Positions 25,888 to 33,482 of a stretch of DNA of 64,000 nt are shown in pieces (positions within the stretch are counted from its first letter, which is position 1; each line of letters starts with the position of its first letter). Position numbers and translations under genes: made by a program. The notes beneath the pieces are model-generated. The model ran no database searches, had not been told where the DNA came from, and saw nothing but the letters and a program-made list of their open reading frames with translations. The stretch spans positions 1-64,000 of the forward strand of contig CAVCEE010000009.1 in assembly GCA_963601185.1 (NCBI GenBank), given 5' to 3'. The DNA comes from Limisoma sp963601185 (lineage in GTDB: Bacteria > Bacteroidota > Bacteroidia > Bacteroidales > Muribaculaceae).

Positions 25888-27856
25888 TTTTGTAGTTGTT
25901 AATACCTTGTTTCAGAAAATCGATAAACTTGTTGCAGTCTTCATCGTAGTAGAATGGTCCCGACATGAGTTCGCCGTCGTTGTCGAGCACCACATAGTAA
26001 GGCTGCGAGTTTGCGCCAAACTTGCTGCTTTGCAGATAACTCCAAAGGTCGCCGTAGGTGCGAAGTTTTATCTTGTTTCCGTTCTCGTTATGCTCAATCA
26101 TCATCGGCAACTCTGTCTTGTCGTCGGTCATAAGCGTTATCATCACGAAATTCGATTCAATGATGTCACGCACCTTGTCGTTTTCAAACACTGACGCCTC
26201 CATCTTCCGGCAGTTGACACAGCCATAACCGGAGAAGTCGAGGAATACCGGCTTGCCCAATTTCTTGGCGGCTTCCATACCCTCTTCAAACTGGTCGTAC
26301 TTAACAAATTTGCCCGACTCATAGAGATTGAAGTCCTGAGTGGTCAACGGCGGAGCAAATGCGCTGATGCTCCGCAACGGAGCGCCCCAAAGTCCCGGGA
26401 GCAGATAGAAGGCAAACGAGATTGAAGCCACGGCGGCAAGCAACCGAGCCGCACCAATATGCGACTTGTCGTCGTCGCCAAAGAATTTGATTACTTTCAG
26501 CAGGTACAATCCCAGGCAAAGGAATATCGCAATCCACAAGGACACGAACACTTCGCGGTCGAGGATATGCCAGCCGTAAGCGAGATCGGCAACCGAAAGA
26601 AACTTCAGTGACAGTGCCAGTTCAATGAAGCCAAGCACCACCTTCATTGTGTTGAGCCAGCCGCCAGACTTAGGCAGACTCTTGAGCCACGACGGGAACA
26701 TCGCAAAAATCGTGAACGGCACAGCCAACGCTATGGCAAATCCGAGCATACCAGCAGCCGGACCGGCGATGTTTCCGTGGGCTACAGCCTCAACGAGCAA
26801 CGTACCGATAATCGGACCAGTGCAGGAGAACGACACGAGGACCAAGGTGAATGCCATAAAGAATATGCTTATCACGCCTTTAGTCGTTGTCGCCTTGCTG
26901 TTGACTGCATTTGTCATCTTCTCCGGCATCGTTATTTCAAACACGCCGAAGAACGAGATGGCAAAGACCACCAACAGGATGAAGAAGAACACATTGAACC
27001 ATGCGCTTGTGGATATTTCATTCAGTTTGTTGGAACCGAATACAACGGTTATTAGCAGTCCCAGCAAAACATAGATGATGATTATCGACAATCCGTAGCC
27101 GACCGCCATCGCAGTGGTCTTTTTGCGGTTGTTTGACGACTGGCGCAGGAAGAAACTTACCGTCAGCGGAATCATTGGCCACACACAAGGAGTAAGGAGT
27201 GCGAGGAGTCCGCCAAGGAGTCCGCCAAGGAATATCAACAGCAACGACTGCTCCTGAATCGGCGTGGTCTTCGCTTTGCTCACTGGCTTCCAGTAGTCCG
27301 ACGTTTCAAGTTTGCCGGACTTCTCCACATTGACCGTGGTCTGCGGCACGGCAGTAGCAACAGTGTCGGTCTGCTCCACCGGCGTGTCTTTGCCAAACTT
27401 AAATTCCTTTTTGTTGCGTTGGCAAGTATTGTCGTTGCAAACCTGCCCGACTATAGCACCTTCGATGTTATAACTCTTGGGGTTTGTCAATTTCACCTTT
27501 TGGCGGAATGTGACTGAGTTTTCCCATGTACCGAGAATCAGATGGAAAAACATGTCAGGGTTTTCCTCTGCCTTGTGGTTCGGTACAAGTCCGCCCACTA
27601 TCTCAACGTTTTTCAGCCGACTTTTGTCCCACACGATTGCCGTAGGAGTCGGACCGTCGTCGGGCACGTTCACGTCATATAGATGCCACCCGCGCTCAAT
27701 CTTTGCATCGATTACGATTTCAGCATCGTTTCCGCCTTTCGTCTCCAGCCTTACATTCCAAGTAAGAGGGCTCAGCATCTGTGCAACAGACGTCACGGAG
27801 CAAATGCAAACGATGGCCGAAACCAAAAACATCTTAATCCAGCGATTATTCTTCAT
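25868..27856 (-). CDS. dsbD: Thiol:disulfide interchange protein DsbD
   Basis: Carries reducing power across the inner membrane to periplasmic thiol partners. The 662-residue protein has a signal peptide and an N-terminal immunoglobulin-like domain with CNDNTC (about 33-190). A multi-helix transmembrane core holds the redox cysteines in LTPCVWPMIPLTV and VSFSCTGPIIGT. A C-terminal thioredoxin domain has the CVNC active site in FSGYGCVNCRKM. It heads the dsbD-mazG-topB-Nudix run. A -7-like TAACTTTG lies at 27913-27920. Confidence 0.94.
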   Translation of the reverse strand: MKNNRWIKMFLVSAIVCICSVTSVAQMLSPLTWNVRLETKGGNDAEIVIDAKIERGWHLYDVNVPDDGPTPTAIVWDKSRLKNVEIVGGLVPNHKAEENPDMFFHLILGTWENSVTFRQKVKLTNPKSYNIEGAIVGQVCNDNTCQRNKKEFKFGKDTPVEQTDTVATAVPQTTVNVEKSGKLETSDYWKPVSKAKTTPIQEQSLLLIFLGGLLGGLLALLTPCVWPMIPLTVSFFLRQSSNNRKKTTAMAVGYGLSIIIIYVLLGLLITVVFGSNKLNEISTSAWFNVFFFILLVVFAISFFGVFEITMPEKMTNAVNSKATTTKGVISIFFMAFTLVLVSFSCTGPIIGTLLVEAVAHGNIAGPAAGMLGFAIALAVPFTIFAMFPSWLKSLPKSGGWLNTMKVVLGFIELALSLKFLSVADLAYGWHILDREVFVSLWIAIFLCLGLYLLKVIKFFGDDDKSHIGAARLLAAVASISFAFYLLPGLWGAPLRSISAFAPPLTTQDFNLYESGKFVKYDQFEEGMEAAKKLGKPVFLDFSGYGCVNCRKMEASVFENDKVRDIIESNFVMITLMTDDKTELPMMIEHNENGNKIKLRTYGDLWSYLQSSKFGANSQPYYVVLDNDGELMSGPFYYDEDCNKFIDFLKQGINNYKNDGKQQ

Positions 27857-28179
27857 AATTTACCAATCTTCAATTACGGATATAAATCACATTAAACTTT
27901 TTCCAATTTCTGCAAAGTTACGAAAATTTAGTGTACAATCAGCGATACACTCGCCACTTGCCGCCGAAATCATTGCCAATGACACACAGAATACTTACCA
28001 ATGCAATCCGAAAGAAGAAAACGCCTTAAATCCATAGCAAAATGTCATAAAAATGCGCCAATCTATCACTCTAGAAACCACATTTTTCAAAATTTAACAA
28101 ATCGCGCTCAACCCCCTATCGGCAAAGGACTCGCGGCGCATCAGAGTCCGCCCCAAGACCACCCTAAAGTCTAAATCGT
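27857..28179. other. Intergenic stretch without genes
   Basis: The divergent gap between dsbD and the 28.3 kb gene. Apart from a minus-strand TAACTTTG (27913-27920), a possible -7 box for dsbD with a TTG only 15 bases upstream, I see no open frame of credible length, tRNA or strong hairpin here. The plus-strand promoter starts at 28180. Confidence 0.6.
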
Positions 28180-28210
28180 TTTGTATCAACGATTTTTTTC
28201 ATTACCTTTG
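28180..28210 (+). promoter_or_regulatory. Consensus promoter for the leader RNA and thioredoxin-fold gene
   Basis: TTTG (28180-28183) and TACCTTTG (28203-28210) are 19 bases apart, an exact match to the Bacteroidota promoter consensus. Transcription should start near 28215, leaving about 110 bases before the coding start. Confidence 0.82.
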
Positions 28211-28214
28211 CACC

Positions 28215-28325
28215 CAGAATTCAAATTTGAGGAGAAATAGAGATTTCTCTTAGCCGAAAATCGGCAGTGGCTTGTCTCAGGTGGACTCCCAAGAAAGTCA
28301 TTAGTATGAACTATAATTTCGATTA
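28215..28325 (+). promoter_or_regulatory. Structured 5' leader, candidate cis-regulatory RNA
   Basis: The leader contains two clear hairpins: GAGAAAT/ATTTCTC closed by AGAG (about 28232-28249), and GCCGA/TCGGC with an AAA loop (28253-28265). A third, long-range pairing is possible between TCATTA (28298-28303) and TAATGA (28324-28329), which would bury the ATG of the downstream gene. A six-codon open frame lies inside that loop. It does not match the riboswitch classes whose core sequences I know. A regulatory role is inference. Confidence 0.5.
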
Positions 28326-28326
28326 A
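28306..28326 (+). CDS. Possible leader peptide (6 codons), overlapping the next start
   Basis: ATG-AAC-TAT-AAT-TTC-GAT-TAA encodes MNYNFD, and its stop shares one base with the downstream ATG (TAATG). This is the typical geometry for termination-reinitiation coupling. It is very short and could be chance. Its position inside the predicted start-sequestering pairing is what makes it notable. Confidence 0.35.
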   Translation: MNYNFD

Positions 28327-28814
28327 TGAGGAAAACATTAAAAACAATTGCGACAATTGCTCTTTTATTGGTATTTACCTCAGCCTACAATGGCTATGAT
28401 GTAAATGTTAATATCAATTCTTTCGCTCCCAACTTTGAAATAGCGAATGCTGGAAAGCAAACAAAGTTGAGCGACAAAAGAGGAAATTATGTGTTAGTCA
28501 ATTTTTGGTCGTCGAGCAATGCTTCTTCCCGTATCAGAAACATCCAGTACGACCGGTTCTTTAAGGGCGACAGTTCTCGCGCGGATTTCATCTCGGTGAA
28601 TTTCGACAGCAGCGAGAAACTCTACAAGGAACTCCTGAAGGTTGACCAGCTTGCATCAGAGTCGCAATTTTATGATGACGGTGGTAGAAATTCTGAAGTT
28701 TATAAGGACTATCACCTTGAGAGCGGATTTAATAGTTACTTACTGAACAAAGAGGGTAAGATTGTTGCTATTAATCCAACAAATCAGCAATTGACTGAAA
28801 TTTTTTGTCAATAA
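28326..28814 (+). CDS. Exported thioredoxin-fold protein lacking CxxC
   Basis: A 162-residue protein with a signal peptide (MRKTLKTIATIALLLVFTSA). It has a TlpA/AhpC-TSA-like fold: APNFEI, LSDKRGNYVLVNFWSS, FISVNFDSSE, and a C-terminal SYLLNKEGKIVAINPT. Where redox-active members have WCGPC, residues 61-68 read WSSSNASS, so both active-site cysteines are replaced (by Asn and Ser). It cannot act as a conventional thiol-disulfide enzyme. A binding or chaperone role is possible but unproven. It has its own promoter, structured leader and terminator, so it is a dedicated single-gene unit. Confidence 0.8.
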   Translation: MRKTLKTIATIALLLVFTSAYNGYDVNVNINSFAPNFEIANAGKQTKLSDKRGNYVLVNFWSSSNASSRIRNIQYDRFFKGDSSRADFISVNFDSSEKLYKELLKVDQLASESQFYDDGGRNSEVYKDYHLESGFNSYLLNKEGKIVAINPTNQQLTEIFCQ

Positions 28815-28819
28815 CGACC

Positions 28820-28864
28820 AAAACCGGGACATTCGCGACAGCGACAAAATGTTCCGGTTTTCTT
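28820..28864 (+). terminator. Terminator of the thioredoxin-fold gene
   Basis: AAAACCGG-ACATT on the left (28820-28833) pairs with AATGT-CCGGTTTT on the right (28849-28861), followed by T-rich sequence. Confidence 0.85.
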
Positions 28865-28918
28865 TAACCGGCAGTTTGGCATTTTTTTTGCTAATACGCT
28901 AATAAAAACTGATAGCAA

Positions 28919-31363
28919 ATGATTGATTTCACAGACAGCAAGTTGGTAAACGAGGAGACAAGTCCTCAGATATGTTCGATTTTCACCGACATAAAAACCG
29001 ACAATGATGCTGCACAAGATATAGACAGACAGGAATTTACATCCGATGTGCCAATTTTAGCGCTTCGGAATATGGTGCTGTTCCCCGACGTTGCAATACC
29101 TATTGCCGTAGGCCGGCAGAAGTCTCTCAAACTCATCGACTATGCGCAGAAAGGGAAGATGCCAATCGGCGTAATCTGCCAAAAAGACTCGGACGTAGAC
29201 GATCCAGGCGAAAATGACCTGTACCCTATCGGCGTGGTGGCAGAGATTATCAAAGTGTTGGAATTTCCCGACAATACGACAAACGTAATCCTTCAGGGCA
29301 AATATCCGTTCCAGTTGGAGCATATCACCACTCTGTCTCCGTATCTGAAGGCGCAGATAACGCCTATCGACGAGATTTACCCCGATGAAAACGACCAGGA
29401 GTTCCGAGTGCTCGTGTCAAGTCTGCGTGACATCACGCTAAAGATGCTCGACAAACTCGGCAACAAGATGCAGGAGTTGACCTTTGCCGTCAAAAACATC
29501 GACAACCCTGTGCATCTGGTCAATTTCCTTTGCGCAAACTCACCGCTTGAACCGAACGTGAAACAGAAATTGCTGTCGAACCCGTCAATCAAGCAACGCG
29601 CATACTCTCTGTTTATGTACCTAAACAGAGAGGCGCAGTTGGTCGACATCCGTGCCGACATCGAATCGAAGACCCAGAAGGACCTCTCCGAGCAGCAGCG
29701 CACGCACTTCCTGCAACAGCAGATTCGTACCATCCAAGACGAACTCGGCGACACCGAGGAGCAGGAAATCGACGACCTGTACAAGCGTGCAGAGAAAAAG
29801 AAGTGGTCGGAAGAGGTGCTTGCCACTTTTGAAAAAGAAATGAAGAAGTTGGAGCGATTGCAACCACAGTCGCCCGACTTTTCCGTGCAATACAACTATA
29901 TAGAGACTCTTCTGGATTTGCCTTGGGGCGAATACTCAGAGGACAATTTCGACCTCGACAATGCCGAGAAGCAACTCAACAAAGACCACTTCGGACTTGA
30001 CAACGTCAAGGACCGTATCCTTGAGCACTTGGCAGTGCTGAAACTGAGAGGCGATATGAAAGCGCCAATCCTGTGTCTCTACGGTCCTCCGGGCGTGGGC
30101 AAGACTTCGCTGGGCAAGTCGATTGCCGATGCGCTGCACCGCAAATATGTCAGAATGTCATTAGGTGGCCTGCACGACGAGGCAGAAATCCGCGGTCATC
30201 GCAAGACCTACATCGGCGCAATGCCAGGACGCGTAATCCAAGGTCTCATCAAGAGCGGCTCGTCGAACCCGGTGTTTGTACTCGACGAAATCGACAAACT
30301 CGGACAGGATTTCAAGGGTGACCCGTCGTCGGCTCTGCTCGAGGTGCTCGACCCTGAGCAGAACAGCCATTTCCACGACAATTATGTAGACATCGACTAC
30401 GATTTGTCGCATGTGATGTTTATCGCAACCGCCAACACGCTGTCAACTCTGTCACAACCGTTGCTCGACCGTATGGAGTTGATTGACGTCACTGGCTATA
30501 TCCTTGAGGAAAAGGTTGAAATTGCAAAGAAATTCCTCGTGCCGAAGCAGTTGGAAGAGCACGGATTTGACAAAAAGGACATTTCGTTCCCCAAAAAGAC
30601 TCTCGTGAAGATTGTAGAGTCATACACTCGCGAATCGGGAGTACGACAACTGGAGAAAAAGATAGCCAAGGTGCTCCGTCGCATCGCACGACTCAAAGCA
30701 AGCGGCAAGGTGTTTACGAAAACCGTTTCGCCGGAGATGCTAAAAGAATATCTCGGCCCGGTTGAGTACACATCCGACAAATATGAAGGCAACGACCAAA
30801 TTGGTGTGGTGACAGGATTGGCGTGGACTGCCGTTGGCGGCGAAATCCTCTTCATCGAATCGTCACTCTCAAAGAGCAAGGGCGAGAAACTCACGCTTAC
30901 TGGAAATCTCGGCGACGTGATGAAGGAGTCGGCTGTGATTGCACTTCAGTACTTGAAAGCCAACAACAAGAAACTCGGCATCGCCGACGAGGCTTTCGAC
31001 AACTGCAACGTGCATATCCACGTTCCCGAAGGTGCGATTCCAAAGGACGGACCGTCGGCTGGCGTAACAATGGCAACATCCCTCGCATCAACATTCACTC
31101 GCCGCAAAGTGAGAGACCATATCGCTATGACTGGTGAAATCACTCTCCGGGGCAAGGTGCTGCCAGTTGGTGGCATCAAAGAGAAGATCTTGGCAGCCAA
31201 GAGAGCTGGTATCACCGACATCGTTCTCTCCAAAGAGAATCGGAAAGACATTGAGGAAATCAAGCCTATATATCTTAAAGGTGTGACGTTCCACTATGTT
31301 TCGTCAATCAAGGAAGTGCTTGACTTGGCACTGACCGACGAGGTAGTGCCCGACGAAGTCTAA
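28919..31363 (+). CDS. lon: ATP-dependent protease Lon
   Basis: Cytoplasmic ATP-driven serine protease that degrades damaged and regulatory proteins. The 814-residue protein has the N-terminal substrate-binding LAN domain (about 40-240) and an AAA+ module with Walker A GPPGVGKTSLGKS and Walker B VFVLDEIDKL. The C-terminal protease domain has its serine in PKDGPSAGVTMA and its lysine in VGGIKEKILAAKR. A long coiled-coil linker lies between. Ends in a very strong bidirectional terminator. Confidence 0.97.
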   Translation: MIDFTDSKLVNEETSPQICSIFTDIKTDNDAAQDIDRQEFTSDVPILALRNMVLFPDVAIPIAVGRQKSLKLIDYAQKGKMPIGVICQKDSDVDDPGENDLYPIGVVAEIIKVLEFPDNTTNVILQGKYPFQLEHITTLSPYLKAQITPIDEIYPDENDQEFRVLVSSLRDITLKMLDKLGNKMQELTFAVKNIDNPVHLVNFLCANSPLEPNVKQKLLSNPSIKQRAYSLFMYLNREAQLVDIRADIESKTQKDLSEQQRTHFLQQQIRTIQDELGDTEEQEIDDLYKRAEKKKWSEEVLATFEKEMKKLERLQPQSPDFSVQYNYIETLLDLPWGEYSEDNFDLDNAEKQLNKDHFGLDNVKDRILEHLAVLKLRGDMKAPILCLYGPPGVGKTSLGKSIADALHRKYVRMSLGGLHDEAEIRGHRKTYIGAMPGRVIQGLIKSGSSNPVFVLDEIDKLGQDFKGDPSSALLEVLDPEQNSHFHDNYVDIDYDLSHVMFIATANTLSTLSQPLLDRMELIDVTGYILEEKVEIAKKFLVPKQLEEHGFDKKDISFPKKTLVKIVESYTRESGVRQLEKKIAKVLRRIARLKASGKVFTKTVSPEMLKEYLGPVEYTSDKYEGNDQIGVVTGLAWTAVGGEILFIESSLSKSKGEKLTLTGNLGDVMKESAVIALQYLKANNKKLGIADEAFDNCNVHIHVPEGAIPKDGPSAGVTMATSLASTFTRRKVRDHIAMTGEITLRGKVLPVGGIKEKILAAKRAGITDIVLSKENRKDIEEIKPIYLKGVTFHYVSSIKEVLDLALTDEVVPDEV

Positions 31364-31374
31364 ACGGCAGAATC

Positions 31375-31429
31375 GACGATAAAAAAGCGTCGGTTGAACA
31401 GATTGTTCAACCGACGCTTTTTTATCGTC
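31375..31429. terminator. Bidirectional terminator: 26-bp perfect inverted repeat
   Basis: Bases 31375-31400 are perfectly complementary to 31404-31429 around a 3-base loop (GAT). The arms contain A6 and T6 tracts, so the hairpin terminates in both directions: lon from the left and the small HTH gene from the right. Confidence 0.93.
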
Positions 31430-31436
31430 AACAAAA

Positions 31437-31703
31437 TTATTTTTCAGCCTCTTCGTTATGCTCCTGCAATATCTCCAAAGCCATATCATAGATTTGAGTG
31501 TCGTCCAAAACTACAATTCCTCCGTCAGGTCCCGGCTCAATATGGAGTCCGCAGTTCTTTCCGAAGGAATAGTTGGTGCCACCAAAATAATTTCTTACAG
31601 TTTGTACGTTGACATTCAGACGGTCTGCAATCTTGTGCATAGAACCGTCAGGCAAGCAATCTTTGATTCTTCTCAGCTCGTTGAATGAAATAGTCTTCGT
31701 CAT
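31437..31703 (-). CDS. Small helix-turn-helix DNA-binding protein
   Basis: An 88-residue protein whose N-terminal half carries a helix-turn-helix (about 18-40: MHKIADRLNVNVQTVRNYFGG). A short acidic beta/alpha tail follows (GIVVLDDTQIYDMALEILQE). It looks like a minimal DNA-binding protein; I do not recognise an experimentally studied family. It is monocistronic, ends at the terminator shared with lon, and is 158 bases from the DUF4301 gene upstream. Targets are unknown. Confidence 0.75.
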   Translation of the reverse strand: MTKTISFNELRRIKDCLPDGSMHKIADRLNVNVQTVRNYFGGTNYSFGKNCGLHIEPGPDGGIVVLDDTQIYDMALEILQEHNEEAEK

Positions 31704-31861
31704 GATACTATAATTTTAATTGTTAGAAATTCTGTTGTTTAATTCGATGTCATAAATTTAGACACTTATTATTTATTCTCCAAATATTCCACCGATTATT
31801 TTAGTATGCTTTACAACATATTTCCCGCAACGTCTTTTGTATCAGTCTTATTCACCGCCAA

Positions 31862-33382
31862 TCAGCCTTGATGCGCTTTCCGCAGCAGGTCGTTGACCGT
31901 CTTGACTGGGTTGAACGTTTCGGCCGGGACTTCCACAAATATTGTGTTCCAGTCGCTCATCGCACCATTCCACAAGCCTGGTAATTCGAGAGCCTTGATT
32001 TCATGACCTGATTTCGACTTTTCTGAAATAAAGCCAGTCTTCGGGTCTACATACTTCGTCAAGTCAAACTTGTTTCCGTCCACGTCCTTGATGAAGCATA
32101 CCAAATCCACCGGATTAAAGTGCGTAGCGGCAGTCATCAGTTCAACCGAACGCTTGTCGTTGGCATCGATTTGTGAACTTTCCAATATCTGCGGTGCTGT
32201 CGTTCCGTCTTGACTGTAGGCAATGTAAGGACCACCACCAGGCTCACCGTCGTTTTTCACTACGCCGCAGACACGGATTGGTCTGTTCAGTTTCTTTTTC
32301 AGGTAGACCACAAGTTCGGAGTCTTCCAAATGCTTTGTTTCCTCGTTTCTCACACAAAGTTGGCGTTGTACGAACCGCACTATTTCAAGCACCTGCTCCA
32401 TCGTGTAGTCGCCACCATTGAGCAACTTGAGGTATTTGTCTATTTGCTTTTGAGTCTGTACCAACAGTCCGCCGAGAATCTTCTTGTAGCGGATTGTCGT
32501 CGTTCTATTTGCGTTTGGCACAACGTTGTCAATATTCTTGATGAACACCACATCGGAATCAATTTCGTTGAGGTTTTCAATCAATGCGCCGTGTCCGCCC
32601 GGACGGAACAGGAGTTTACCGTCCTCGCGGTAAGGTGTATTGTCCTTGTTGACTGCAATGGTGTCGGTCGACGATTTTTGGGTCGACATCGAGATATCGT
32701 AGTGAGTGCCAAACTTCTTTTCCATCAGCGGCAACGTCTTTTCCAACTCCGCAGCAAAAAGAGCCTTATGGTTCTCCGAAACGGTGAAATGCACCTTCAC
32801 CCTTCCGCCGCCACCTTTGGCATACTGAGCACCCTCTTCGAGATGTTCCGCCAAGGCAGTATGCACGTCTGCACCATCCTTATGAAACTGCAAGAGAGCC
32901 TTCGGCAAATTGCCGTAATTCAAGCCTTTGGCGTTAAGCAGATAGTCCACCACCGTTTTTTTCTTCCCGGCAGCAACCAATTCGTCAATACCGCAACCTT
33001 CACACTGACGGATCTTTGCGTCCAATGCTTCAAAGAATGCAAAATTGTGAATCTGGTCGAAAAACTTGTCAACGAAATCGCCGGCAGGAGCAGAATCGTC
33101 GGAATCAAGGAACTCATACAGTTTCTTAAACATACGGCTGGCAGCGCCAGATGCTGGAACGAATTTAAGGATGTCGCCACCCTCTGCCAGATATTTCTCC
33201 CATTCGCCGATAAGTTCCGACTCCTCGCTTTCGTCCAGTTTTCGGACACCGTTACCGATGGTAGCAGCACCGACCAACTTCAGAAATGGGAAGCCGTTTT
33301 TGAAATCATCCAGTTGATGTTCAACCTGTTCGACAGTCAGATTATGGTCTTCAATTTGTTGTAAATCGTGTTTTGTTAACAT
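31862..33382 (-). CDS. DUF4301 family protein, nucleotidyltransferase-like
   Basis: A 506-residue cytoplasmic protein matching what I recall as DUF4301, found mainly in Bacteroidota. Near residue 75 is VPASGAASRMFK, resembling the Gly-rich nucleotide-binding loop of sugar-phosphate nucleotidyltransferases. LLFRPGGHGALIENLN (about 255-270) and VVFIKNIDNVVPN resemble the acceptor and metal regions of UDP-sugar pyrophosphorylases. FNPVDLVCFIKD and a C-terminal PGLWNGAMSDWNTIFVEVP follow. A nucleotidyl-transfer activity is an inference from these motifs. It has a -7 box (33414-33421) and is divergent from the alarmone synthetase gene. Confidence 0.75.
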   Translation of the reverse strand: MLTKHDLQQIEDHNLTVEQVEHQLDDFKNGFPFLKLVGAATIGNGVRKLDESEESELIGEWEKYLAEGGDILKFVPASGAASRMFKKLYEFLDSDDSAPAGDFVDKFFDQIHNFAFFEALDAKIRQCEGCGIDELVAAGKKKTVVDYLLNAKGLNYGNLPKALLQFHKDGADVHTALAEHLEEGAQYAKGGGGRVKVHFTVSENHKALFAAELEKTLPLMEKKFGTHYDISMSTQKSSTDTIAVNKDNTPYREDGKLLFRPGGHGALIENLNEIDSDVVFIKNIDNVVPNANRTTTIRYKKILGGLLVQTQKQIDKYLKLLNGGDYTMEQVLEIVRFVQRQLCVRNEETKHLEDSELVVYLKKKLNRPIRVCGVVKNDGEPGGGPYIAYSQDGTTAPQILESSQIDANDKRSVELMTAATHFNPVDLVCFIKDVDGNKFDLTKYVDPKTGFISEKSKSGHEIKALELPGLWNGAMSDWNTIFVEVPAETFNPVKTVNDLLRKAHQG

Positions 33383-33413
33383 AGTCTTGAATAATTTGTT
33401 TTATTAGGCATCC

Positions 33414-33421
33414 CAAACTTA
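33414..33421 (-). promoter_or_regulatory. -7 box before the DUF4301 gene
   Basis: Minus-strand TAAGTTTG matches TAnnTTTG, 32 bases before the ATG. No -33 element at the normal distance. Confidence 0.45.
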
Positions 33422-33465
33422 CTAATTTTTAATCTAAATACGTTCACAAATAGGCAAAAATTTCG

Positions 33466-33473
33466 TAAGTTTG
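33466..33473 (+). promoter_or_regulatory. -7 box before the RelA/SpoT homologue gene
   Basis: TAAGTTTG matches TAnnTTTG, 10 bases before the ATG at 33483, which would give a very short leader. The -33 region is weak. Confidence 0.45.
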
Positions 33474-33482
33474 AAAAGAATT

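Noticed and set aside
27857..28179. Possible hidden small gene in the longest intergenic gap
   Set aside because: Frames there are short, AT-rich and without start signals; I see nothing beyond a -7-like box for dsbD.
28215..28325. Leader as a known riboswitch (TPP, cobalamin, SAM, c-di-GMP) or 4.5S/6S RNA
   Set aside because: None of the core sequences of these classes is present; only the hairpins and the start-codon pairing can be supported.
32210..33364. Open frame of 384 codons on the plus strand
   Set aside because: Antisense to the DUF4301 gene; low-complexity shadow without start signals or family features.
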